The notes beneath the pieces are model-generated. The model was not told the origin of the DNA. It saw nothing but the letters and a program-made list of their open reading frames with translations, and made no database searches. DNA of 64,000 bases, taken from Odontocerum albicorne. Taxonomy: Eukaryota; Arthropoda; Insecta; Trichoptera; Odontoceridae. Below are positions 54,939 to 64,000 of the stretch, piece by piece. Location: contig OX463848.1 of the NCBI GenBank assembly GCA_949825065.1, positions 32,269,491 through 32,333,490 on the forward strand, in the 5' to 3' direction. How positions within the stretch are numbered: the first letter of the stretch is position 1; each line of letters opens with the position of its first letter. The position numbers and the translations under genes were made by a program.

Positions 54939-56327
54939 CGTTAAATATATTTTTTGAATCAGAATTTTAAAATGATTTCTTAAAAATTAATTATTGGAAC
55001 AACTAAAATATTTGTTGAGAGAAATACGTAAGTTTCATTTACATACATAAAATAAGTCATTTACATGCATACTATGAAATAGCCCCGGACCAATAAGGGC
55101 TTGCGGGCCACATAAGGTTGCATTGTATTTTGATGTGGCCTGCAAGTTTCTAGTTTTTTAGATTTGATTATCAATTTTATGTTGCGGTTTATATTATTAT
55201 ATTTTTTTAAATTATAGCCCTTGTTTTGTATGAGTGAATGTGTGAGTACGGTTTGTGTGACTTACGTAAATGCGCGTGATGTACAGCTACAGTCTACATT
55301 GCCATGAATTTATATATACATAAACAGTTCTCTCATATACACTAAAACTCTAAATTTCGCAATGACACACAATTTTTTGGGATAAATAATTTTCTTTTTT
55401 ATTGAAAAATAAATTCGCGGCCCGTGTTTATATCTAAATTCTTAATGCCGTACTTCAGGTTGAAATATTTTCCCAGGCATGCTATAGATGTCACCCCATT
55501 ACCTTGTTATTAGGTCGAGTTGTTCCTACCGAATTTTGCAGCAATTTTATTTTACTGAAGTATAAAATATTCAACGTCTGACTTAATAAAAATTGGATTT
55601 AAACTATTTAAATAATACAAATTTAAAAAATAATCTCATTTTAAACATTTTTATGTATCTTTACGGTAAAAATATACTGCAAAGATAACGTTTACAGGTG
55701 CTACGTAAAGTTTGAAGAAGTAAAATAATCCATTATAGTTAGTGAAATAAATTCAGGAAAAGACATAAACCGTCAATCTTTTTTCTTCTGAAATTGGTTT
55801 AAATAGGCGGTCATTTGTTTAAAAGGGTTTTTTTTTCTCAATTTATAGCATTACGTAAAACAAATGTGGATGGGAGGTTAAAGTAAAAACATAAAACGTT
55901 CTTCTGCTCACCACAAATAAAACTTCTGCTCACCACAATTTAAACTTTAAAAGTAAAAATATTTAACGTGTTTTTGCTTAATTTTCTTCACAATTATATT
56001 AAAGACCAAAAAAAATTTAAAAAGATTTTTGTTATTCGTAATAAGATAAAATAAGTCCAGATTTTTATTACCCTTCGGCGTAATACAATCTAATAGTCTT
56101 ATTGTCAGGTAACAATATTTTCCAATTGAGCAGAAAAAAATATTAATAAAAATTATAGTCAAAAAAAAATATCCGAATTATTCTTCATTTGTTCAATATT
56201 CATAAAAAAGTGAGAATCATTGGAAAATTTATTATTGATAGAGAAGAAAACATCAAACATTACTGACTTTGATACGTTTGATAATATTCGTATCATCTTT
56301 TTTTTTTTTTTTTTAAGAATAGATATG
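54939..56327. other. No recognised gene
   Basis: GGGCTTGCGGGCCACATAAG at 55099 with GATGTGGCCTGCAAG at 55133 is an inverted repeat of a kind found in hAT ends. Nothing else is assigned. TTCTGCTCACCACAA is repeated at 55900-55938. Confidence 0.35.
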
Positions 56328-56480
56328 ACCGAAGTCATAGGTATCCTTAATACCCTCGAACACTAGGCGGAAAAAGTGTCTGTGTCGTTCGAGGCGAGTA
56401 ACACAGCGCAGGGTTCGAACTGACGCCCTTTCGCACAGAAGTCCAGCGCGTTATCGCGCGGCCATACACCTCTCAAATTA
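56328..56480 (-). repeat. tRNA-like SINE of a second family
   Basis: On the minus strand AGGTGTATGGCCGCGCGATA ACGCGCTGGACTTCTG and GTCAGTTCGAACCCTGCG have A-box and B-box-like text (TGGCCGCGCGATAACGCG; GTTCGAACC). It continues to TACTCGCCTCGAACGACAC. It differs from the 6608 family. Confidence 0.55.
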
Positions 56481-56851
56481 ATGTATTTTTTAAACGTAAT
56501 GTTGAAATATAAATTTCATTGTCATTCCACTGCTTATATTAATCTCCACGACACGTGTTTCTACTTCCTTTCTCGAGGCCCTCTTCAGGCAAAACTATCC
56601 TAAGATTGTTATAAGAACAATGCTTTGGTCCAACTAGTGTCATGTTTTATCGAAAGTGTGCGCTCAGCTGATTGACCCAAAGGAAATATTTAAATATTTT
56701 GTATTTTTTGGGTATCTTTTACTGTTTTTTTGCTTATGGCTTTATATACTATATTTGTTGTTTTACATAACTTTGTTTCTAACGTAAAATTGTAACTTGA
56801 TGAAATTATAACAAATTTCTTAGACATGCTGATTAGTTGTGTAATACAGAA

Positions 56852-56960
56852 AGCAATTCAGATAAAATATTATTCGTTGGACAATGCTAAGGTTCTCATC
56901 TCCAATTCAGATAATATAATATATTATTCGGTGGACAATGCTAAGGTTCTCATCCCCAAT
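56852..56960 (+). repeat. Direct duplication of about 50 bp beside the mariner
   Basis: CAATTCAGATAA, then ATTATTCGTTGGACAATGCT AAGGTTCTCATC, occurs twice (56852-56902, 56903-56958). The mariner starts six bases later. Confidence 0.9.
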
Positions 56961-56965
56961 TAATA

Positions 56966-58241
56966 TTAGGTCCTTACATATGAAATTGGCGTTTTGCCGT
57001 ACTGGCAACTTTGATCTCAAATATCTTCTCTTTGGTTAGGAATTCCAAATTCAAATTTATACAGCTATTTACTCAAGTATTTGTGTTTCGAAAAGTTTAC
57101 AAAACAGTTTACAAATCAGTTTACATATCAGTTTAAAAAAATCAGTTTACAAAATGGAAAACTTGAAATATCGCGTTATTTACGAGTACGAGTTCCACCG
57201 TGGCACCAGTGCTGCAGAAACGGCTCGAAGGATTAATGATGTGTATGGCGACGGTGCCGCAAAAGAAAACACAGTGCGTTTTTGGTTCCAACGTTTTCGT
57301 TCTGGAAATTTCGACCTGCAGAACAAGCCCCGTAGACCAAAGTTGATAATGAAGAATTGAAGGCTATTGTGGAAGCGGATCCATCGCAAACCACGTCCGA
57401 GTTAGCTGCAGGCTGCGGTGTTAGTGATAAAACTGTTTTAATCCACTTGAAGCAAATTGGGAAGGTGAAAAAGCTTGAAAGGTGGGTACCTCACGAATTG
57501 AGTGAAGCAAATCAACAAACGCGCGTTGACTGCTGCGTTGCATTACTCAACCGGCACAATAATGAAGGGATTTTGAATCGAATCATTACCTGTGATGAAA
57601 AGTGGATCCTGTATGATAATCGGAAGCGCTCATCGCAATGGCTGAACCCTGCCGAACCAGCCAAACCATGCCCCAAGCGAAAATTGACTCCAAAAAAGTT
57701 ACTTGTGAGCGTTTGGTGGACTAGTGCTGGTGTCGTTCACTACAGCTTTCTTAAATCTGGCCAGACGATTACGGCAGATGTCTATTGTCAGCAACTGCAA
57801 ACCATGATGGAAAAGCTAGCTGCTAAACAACCGAGGCTGGTTAATCGCTCTAGGCCACTGCTGCTTCATGATAACGCTAGACCACACACTGCACAACAGA
57901 CGGCTACCAAATTAGAAGAGCTTCAATTGGAATGTCTAAGACATCCACCGTACTCTCCGGACCTTGCCCCAACAGATTACTATTTTTTTCGAAATTTGGA
58001 TAACTTCTTGCAAGGGAAAAAATTCAACTCCGATGGGGCAGTCCAAACCGACTTCAAAGATTTTATTGATTCCCGTCCGAATGGTTTTTTTAGTAAAGGG
58101 ATCGATGAACTACCTATGAGATGGCAAAAGTGCATAGATAGCAATGGCACATACTTTGATTAAATAAATATATTATATTAAAAAAAAATCAACTTTATGT
58201 TCCTCCCAAACAAAACGCCAATTTCATATGTAAGGACCTAA
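56966..58241 (+). mobile_element. Complete mariner element (cecropia-type)
   Basis: The element is 1,276 bp. Its 31-bp inverted ends begin TTAGGTCCTTACATATGAAA and are identical at both sides. TA lies outside each end (56964-56965 and 58242-58243), the mariner target duplication. It carries one transposase gene in two frames and a short tail ending in A-rich sequence. Perfect ends and one frameshift suggest a young but disabled copy. Confidence 0.95.
57154..58163 (+). pseudogene. Mariner transposase, one frameshift
   Basis: The first frame (57154-57360, 68 codons) has MENLKYRVIYEYEFHRGTSA, AETARRINDVYGDGAAKENT and FWFQRFRSGNFDLQNKPRR, the N-terminal helix-turn-helix. The second frame (57357-58163, 268 codons) has LERWVPHEL (about residue 40), ITCDEKW, LLLHDNARPHT and SPDLAPTDYYFF. 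The catalytic Asp residues of the second frame are at about 80, 172 and 207, so the D,D34D spacing is kept. At about 57330-57345 the reading frame changes and the GRP linker is shortened. Comparison with the family suggests loss of about 10 bases (a loss of 1 modulo 3 is required). Family proteins are about 345-350 residues. The enzyme would bind the inverted ends and cut and paste DNA in the nucleus. This copy could not make a full protein. Confidence 0.93.
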
Positions 58242-58244
58242 TAT

Positions 58245-59180
58245 TATCTCTTTGGGAGGTCGTATAAAAATGTGCAGTTATGTAATACGAGTATATACAC
58301 CACACATGTTCGCCTTAAGCCAAATGTGTTACTATCAAATATAAAATCTACATAGGTATATTTGTAGGTAGTCATACCTTAGTATGCGGGTAAGTACGTT
58401 ATATAATATAATGACCGCAACTATCACCTTTTTATTCCTACACTCAAGCTTGTTTGGCGGCTACATCCTGAGCTTGCTTTGGCGGTTTTTTAACTGGTTC
58501 AACCTCAAAGCACACACATTATTATTGGGTTGTTTATTTCAAGATTCCACAGTTTGACCTTCTTATTCTTACACTGAGTCTTTTTTTTAATTAATATTCT
58601 TAATCTGTCAAAAATAATGGGTTCAATTCTAGGTACAGAGCTTTTGAGGAAAGTATGATATTTAAACGGCAATTTATAAACCATCCTTATTATTATTATT
58701 AATACCTCTTCGCGTGCGTTAATTTAACAAACAAATACAACGACGAACAATTAGTAACATGCCTACTCCACTGGATCTTTAAAAATAATAAAAAGATTAA
58801 CGGGACCGAAAATTATATTACTGACCAACATAAACTTTCGACTCCTTCCTTGAACATGTCTGCATCATCAATATGATATCCTATTAGTAAATAAAAAATA
58901 ATTTCGGAGAAATTTATTGATTATTCTCCCTTAAATGAAGCAGCCTGAATAGGCTGCACGCAAAGTACAAGAAAACACACCAAACCTGATTGAAGGGGAA
59001 TCTCAGGACAAGGGAACGCTTCAGTGCAAGGATAGTCAAGGGTATTAATTAAACCCTAACGCCCATATACAGCGGCTTGGATAATAGGGGTTAAATTTAG
59101 ACATAAAGACACCTTAAATCTTAAAAAACGTGTCGCGCACAAGGGCTAAACTGCTTTATATTTTGTTACTTTTGATAACA
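58245..59180. other. No recognised gene
   Basis: AT-rich flank of the mariner. TACGAGTA at 58286-58293. Confidence 0.4.
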
Positions 59181-59184
59181 ATTA

Positions 59185-59316
59185 CGACTCAATTATCTAG
59201 TTGTAAGACGCATGTCTTCCGATCTGGAGTTTGCGAGTTTGATTCCTGTTAATACCCAGATTTAAAATGGGCTTCAGTCTGGAACTCAAGAAAAGGTACA
59301 AAGAATCAAAGTATTA
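59185..59316 (+). repeat. SINE head, plus strand, truncated
   Basis: ATTATCTAGTTGTAAGACGC ATGTC and GCGAGTTTGATTCCTG are decayed A and B boxes. The body stops at TCAGTCTGGAACTCAAG, where the opposite-strand copy begins. Confidence 0.6.
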
Positions 59317-59490
59317 CACTTTCGTTGTTGTCAATCTGGCTAGCTTATTACCATGTAACAATCTCTTCCAACCAACCGGAAATGTGTTTAAACAAGCCTT
59401 AAGTGAAAACCAAAATCGAATCTGTTTCTAAATCTGGAGACTATCGGGAATTAAATCGGCAACCTTTGATTTAAGAGACGGAGGTCGTAA
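59317..59490 (-). repeat. tRNA-derived SINE, minus strand
   Basis: Read on the minus strand it ends in GGTTGGAAGAGATTGTTACA TGGTAATAAGCTAGCCAGAT TGACAACAACGAAAGTGTAA T. TTTTCACTTAAGGCTTGTTT belongs to the body. It forms an inverted pair with 59185-59316. Confidence 0.7.
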
Positions 59491-61134
59491 AATAAAATGA
59501 TAAGTATTAATATGATGATACTCGTAAATTGTTTTTAGCTGTTTTACAAAATTTTCATTCTTCTTCATATAATCGATAAACATAAAGCACCCAGTGAAAC
59601 AAAATTATATATTTTTTTTTTCTTTCTCGTAACTTAAATCAATTGCTCTTATTTTAAAATTTCTCCTCCATTTAGTGACTCGAGTAAACATTCAAGAGCG
59701 CTTTCCTTTCATTGGAATATTTATCATAAAGTATCAATTTAAGAAGCCTCTTGAAATCTTCTAAATGTTAATCCCTCCGCCACTCTAAAGGAAGTATATT
59801 ACATACGATATTGCTAGCCTCGTTTAGAGCTTAATTTAGACCACTAAGTTTGCTATCTCGATTGACATCGAAAATTTGGTCAAATACCCAAAAAAATCTC
59901 AGAGTACCGCACTTCTGTTGAGCACCTTACCAACTCATAATTATCATGTAATGCGGTGGTAGTATGTTATTTAAAAAGGAAGAAAAAAAAATCTTTTGAG
60001 TATATTTTCCGATTCAAGCACAAAATAAAATGGAAATAATTTCTCTATTTTAATTGAAAATAAATATAAATTGAATAACCAGTTAATGTAAAGGTTTCAC
60101 TTAAAAGTAGTAATAAAAAATGACGATATTTTTTGAACAAACTCATTTCAAAGGCGTTCTACTATATAGTATATGTGCAAATAGAATTTAAGTTTTTAAA
60201 ATAATTAAGTTCTTATTCATAGAATATGAAAATTAGATTGGGTTCTTCTTCTTATTCTTATTAAAAGGGGGTTAAATTTGTCTTCGAAATATATATTAAA
60301 AAATATTTATTGAAAAATAAAACAGTTGTTTATAATGCGTAACTTTGACATCGAAGTTAAATGCAGGATTGAAAAAAACGTGGTCAGCTTTGAGGAAATG
60401 AGAACATTATTCTGCAATGATTATATCAATTAAAAACTTCGAAAAAGAGAATGATCAAGCGCTATATACACTGAATTGTGTATATAGGCTGCACTGTTAT
60501 ATATAACCGAGACAAGTACCTTTAAGATGAACACAATGAACCGGTTGAAAACGTTTGAAATGTGAATCTGTAGGGAGAATGTTTCGAATTCCTTGAATAT
60601 AGTATATATCGTCAATTACACGATTTTCTTCAAAGAGCTGCGACATAAAGGTAGCTACTGACCAACGTCAAAATTAGGACGATGTCATACTTGGGATACA
60701 TTGTGCATGGTTCTAAACACCGAATATAGCAACTCATTCTTAAAGGAGAAATTGAGACTCAGTGTAGTGCTGAAAGAAGCCATATGTTCTGGCCTCACAA
60801 AATTCAAGAATGAACCAGAATACGAAGAGTCCAAGAACTGTTTCATAAGGTGCAGGACGGAGAACCTTTTGCTCAAATGCTAGTGAATATAGATATTACC
60901 TGATATGGTACGGGAAGAAAAAAAATGTTTGAAAGATATTGGCTGCTTACATTCAATCGGGGTATTTTTCGAATCCCGAAATGTATAAAAATATATTGAT
61001 CAAGAAATTCCTAGGAAACTTTTCAAGGTATGAATTACTATGGAGAAGTTGTATTAACAAGTTCAAATTTTGATGGCGTGTAATGTATATTGTGTTATGT
61101 TCATTTATTATAAATCAATTTAAAATGTACATCC
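59491..61134. other. No recognised gene
   Basis: AT-rich sequence. TACTCGTA at 59519-59526. A small plus-strand frame at 60701-60883 (MCMVLNTEYSNSFLKEKLRL...) shows no motif. Confidence 0.4.
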
Positions 61135-61300
61135 AAAGCGCTGTGGCCGGTGAGTTTGCTGGTTTGCAGCTGCTCACTCACTTAAAAAAATAAACTCCTC
61201 AACACAACTTCGCTTTCCAATTGAATTGACGTTGAAATGGCAAGAGGATCCTCGACTACGCGGCCCAGCAACGAACGATAGTGTATCAATCAATTCTCGA
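61135..61300 (+). pseudogene. LINE 3' end with internal deletion
   Basis: GCTGTGGCCGGTGAGTTTGC TGGTTTGCAGCTGCTCACTC is like 26950-27000, and GACGTTGAAATGGCAAGAGG ATCCTCGACTACG is like 27340-27375. The roughly 350 bases between them in the 26.9 kb copy are missing here. Confidence 0.55.
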
Positions 61301-61316
61301 CCTACAGCGTGTTTTT

Positions 61317-61858
61317 GTAATAACAATGAAAGTCACCATATCAGCAAAATCTCTCACTTAATGCTTTTCCCTAAAGTAAACTGATAAAAAGTTTATTCAA
61401 TAAAAATTAAAGTCACCTTTTCAGAAAACTCTTACCTAGTGCTCTTCCCTAAAGTATCCTGGCACAGTATTTTCTCAATAATAATAATAAAAGTCACGTT
61501 ATCAGTAAAATCTCTCCCTCAAAGTATCTTGACACAAAGTTTTATCAATAAAAATAAGTCACCTTTTTAGCGAACTCTTGTCTAGTGTTCTTCCCTAAAG
61601 TATCCTGACACAGTGTTTTCTCAATAATAATAAATATCACTTTAACAGCCAAATCTCCCACCTAATGATCCCTTAAGTATCCTGACACAGTTTTTTCTCA
61701 ATAAAAAAGAACGTCATCTATCATCAAAATTTCTCACTTATTTCTCACCCTTGCTTAACCGAATGAGAGTTATCGATTTATTTAATGAAGATGATAGTGT
61801 TCTCAGGAATATGTTACATACAGATATAAAGTGTCCTGACACAGTGTTTTCTCAACAA
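61317..61858. repeat. Diverged tandem repeat, about 85-90 bp unit, six copies
   Basis: Units contain AAAGTCACCTTTTCAG, AAATCTCTCACCTA, CTTCCCTAAAGTATCCTGAC ACAG and TGTTTTCTCAATAATAATAA. Units vary in length and by 10-20 percent in sequence, and the last is interrupted at 61740-61825. Confidence 0.88.
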
Positions 61859-62154
61859 TGAAACAAACGTTGGTGTAATAAATAATGTACACATGAATGA
61901 AAAAGTATTGTTCAGAGAGCATTAATTCAACCAGTAGCAATTTAAGTTGTGGTACACCTTTTCCATGTTGGGTCAGGAGGGGATAAAATGTAACATAAAT
62001 TCTATAGAAAAGTCTTTCAAGAAACAGTAGCATTGCTTTTAACATAAATTTCAAAGGTTTTGAAGTGTTGACTAAGATATTTTTTTTACATTTCGCTGAA
62101 CATGAATTGGGACATATTTTTTTCCGTTTCCTACTTTGCATATTTCAAATACTT

Positions 62155-62265
62155 AAAAAAACTCCTTTGTGGCCTACTTGGTAAAACGCTTGATTTCCAT
62201 ACGGTTTTGGTTTCCGATGGTATCCGGAAAAAAGGTCCTAGTCTGGTAACAATGTTCATACGCAT
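62155..62265 (+). repeat. SINE head, plus strand
   Basis: CTCCTTTGTGGCCTACTTGG TAAAACGC is the A-box region. TTTTGGTTTCCGATGGTATC CGG stands where the B-box stem should be. It is decayed. Confidence 0.5.
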
Positions 62266-62344
62266 CAGATGCATGCGAGTGCTGTTGTCTCTTCACGTGC
62301 GGAAATATTATTGACACGTGATATTATAAACGACTTGCCGAGTT

Positions 62345-62438
62345 GTAAAAAAATACCGGGTACCAACGAGAATCTAACCCGCAATCTCCGAGCTGGAGGA
62401 CAGGTGTTTTATCAACTGTGCCACGGATGTTATTGTGA
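62345..62438 (-). repeat. SINE head, minus strand
   Basis: On the minus strand ATCCGTGGCACAGTTGATAA AACACC and TTGCGGGTTAGATTCTCG are the A- and B-box regions, followed by TTGGTACCCGG. It is an inverted partner of 62155-62265. Confidence 0.6.
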
Positions 62439-62869
62439 TTAAACTGAGACTCTTACATCGAATTATTGACAACTGTCATTCTAAAACGATTTTTTAAAAG
62501 CAATGAAGAAACAAATATGAGTGTAAAGACATATAATTCGTTTAGTTGACAACTTTAAGCTTTTCTTTAAATGTATATCAGATAATTAAAAAATAAACTG
62601 ACAGTGACCGCAGTCGACGGTCGTTTGTTTTAGAAAACAGCCCTTTGTCTTGCGGATTCATCCACGATTCAGAAACTATTTATGTGGTGTTTCTTGACTG
62701 CTTGCTTCTTCTCTCTTAGAAGTTTCTCGTTGCTTCTTCCCTCTTTATAAGATCTACTTAGTTCAACGTTGCTACATTCAGAAGAAATACAGGCTTCTAT
62801 AACCCATTAGTAAGAATTTTCTGAAAATATAATATGGTAACTATCTCGGATGTGGTCATATTTGGTTCA

Positions 62870-63040
62870 ACGTTGTCAAGATATGTATTTAAACCAGAAA
62901 GTGGTTAGATCCTTGTTGATAAGATATGTAATTAAACCAGAAAGTGCTTAGACCCTAGTTGATAAGATATGTCTTTAAACCAGAAAGTGGTTAGACCCTA
63001 GTTGATAAGATATGTCTTTAAACCAGAAAGTGGTTAGAAT
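62870..63040 (+). repeat. Minisatellite, 42-43-bp unit, four copies
   Basis: The unit is GATAAGATATGTCTTTAAAC CAGAAAGTGGTTAGACCCTA GTT. The first and last copies are the most changed. Confidence 0.95.
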
Positions 63041-63049
63041 CCCTTTGAT

Positions 63050-63675
63050 ATCCGATTATTTTTAAAAGGATTCCTTTCATTTCAAAGCCTGCATAACATC
63101 TGTTTGGTTGGTTTAGAAAGATAAACATACGGTAATGAACCGGCCAGGATGTATAATATTTTATACGTAGAATACAATTATAACATTCATAGGAGACAAG
63201 CGGACTTCGCATGCTAGAAGTCTTAATAGTCTCCAAGTAAGGTGACTAGATGCGAGCTAAATATGGAGAGATGATTTTTTTATCGGAAGTAACATTGCAT
63301 GTGAGTATAGGGTTATACAGAAGCTAAATATACTAACTTCCCCGAATATCTGAACTACATGCTCGGAGCAAGATCTGACTGATACGCACGACAAAGCGAG
63401 CTCTGTTCACGTATACTATACTTGAAACATTTGATATAATTAACAATTGATGGTTCGGATACGGAAATAATACATTATTGCATTTTCCCTAACCTGTCAA
63501 CATTACTGAGCATGAGATGATCACTAGTAATTAAGGTATGACTCGTTGTATTGTTGATAAATTAGCTGTTTTGTTTTGTATTGAATGATTCATTTCCTGT
63601 AACTGTTTTATAAAATAAAAGTTATAAAATTAAATAAAAAAAAAAAAAAGTTAACAACAGTATTGAAAATTAGGT
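63050..63675. other. No recognised gene
   Basis: AT-rich sequence with an A run at 63637-63649. It may be the tail of an unrecognised retroelement. Confidence 0.35.
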
Positions 63676-63679
63676 TTCA

Positions 63680-64000
63680 TATATGGAAGTGATACACGGA
63701 TGAAGAAAAAAATTGAAGAAAGCCGAATAAATGCGTGCAATGAGAACGCATTTGATAATAATGTATGCTAAAAAAGAAGTGATTAGGAATTTATGTGAAC
63801 TTAAACATATACTTCGAATGAATTAAGAAAGTCTAAGAAAACAAATATTAACTACAAATGTGAGTGAAAGGCGTGGTAGAGAAAGATAAAGGAAAGCATG
63901 GTTGGATCAAGTGAAAGAAGAAAACATTAAAAATCAAAGAAATCATTGTAAATGTATGATAAGGTGTATGAATGTAAATAAGGTGAAGGATATGTATCAA
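63680..64000 (+). pseudogene. RTE-like LINE fragment, runs off the window
   Basis: YGSDTRMKKKIEESRINACN, then NELRKSKKTNIN, and AAGCATGGTTGGATCAAGTG (AWLDQV) are decayed forms of YGxExWxxxKKxESRIxAxEM and MNExRLTKQI. It contains more of the post-RT region than the other copies and continues beyond base 64000. Confidence 0.65.

Overview
This is an AT-rich stretch of an arthropod, most likely insect, nuclear genome. The only host gene I can support has introns with GT/AG borders. The rest is dominated by decayed transposable elements: non-LTR retrotransposon ends, a tRNA-derived SINE family, Tc1/mariner and hAT-like DNA elements, hairpin elements and minisatellites. A cecropia-type mariner, a gene resembling the insect DUF4781 family, and many copies of one LINE 3' end point to Lepidoptera. 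That taxon is an inference from family knowledge. No prokaryotic features, CRISPR array, rRNA or credible functional tRNA was seen.

Layout. Positions 1-3540 hold the 3' part of a spliced gene on the plus strand (exons 611-703, 1921-2102, 2675-3422; AATAAA at 3518). A possible degraded exon of the same family lies near 250-350. From 3700 to 9160 there is a mariner 5' fragment, a 47-bp minisatellite, an unassigned 139-codon frame, a SINE, a LINE end and a long degenerate CACT/CATT tract. From 10.8 to 19.2 kb there are minisatellites (101, 37, 65 and 36 bp units), a deleted Tc1/mariner copy, several LINE remnants and a LINE with a poly(A) tail. From 20 to 37 kb lie mariner relics, LINE ends of at least five kinds and 52-bp and 40-bp arrays. 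From 37 to 56 kb lie a possible hAT element, two 174-184 bp hairpin elements, each followed by a copy of one inverted-repeat element, a near-identical 58-bp array, a head-to-head folded mariner and more LINE ends. From 56.9 to 58.2 kb is a complete mariner (56966-58241) with perfect 31-bp inverted repeats, whose transposase is broken by one frameshift. From 59 to 64 kb lie inverted SINE pairs, two tandem arrays and a LINE fragment running off the window.

How the parts relate. The tRNA-headed SINE shares its 3' tail with a LINE found at 7.1-7.6 kb and 33.1-33.6 kb, the usual sign that a SINE borrows the LINE's reverse transcriptase. One minisatellite (14.24-14.43 kb) is made of the same tail. 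Nearly all LINE copies are short 3' (C-terminal) pieces, as expected from 5' truncation. An octamer, TACTCGTA or its complement, occurs at least 19 times where I expect about two. That is the strongest signal not explained by a named feature. I found no evidence of a novel multi-gene system.
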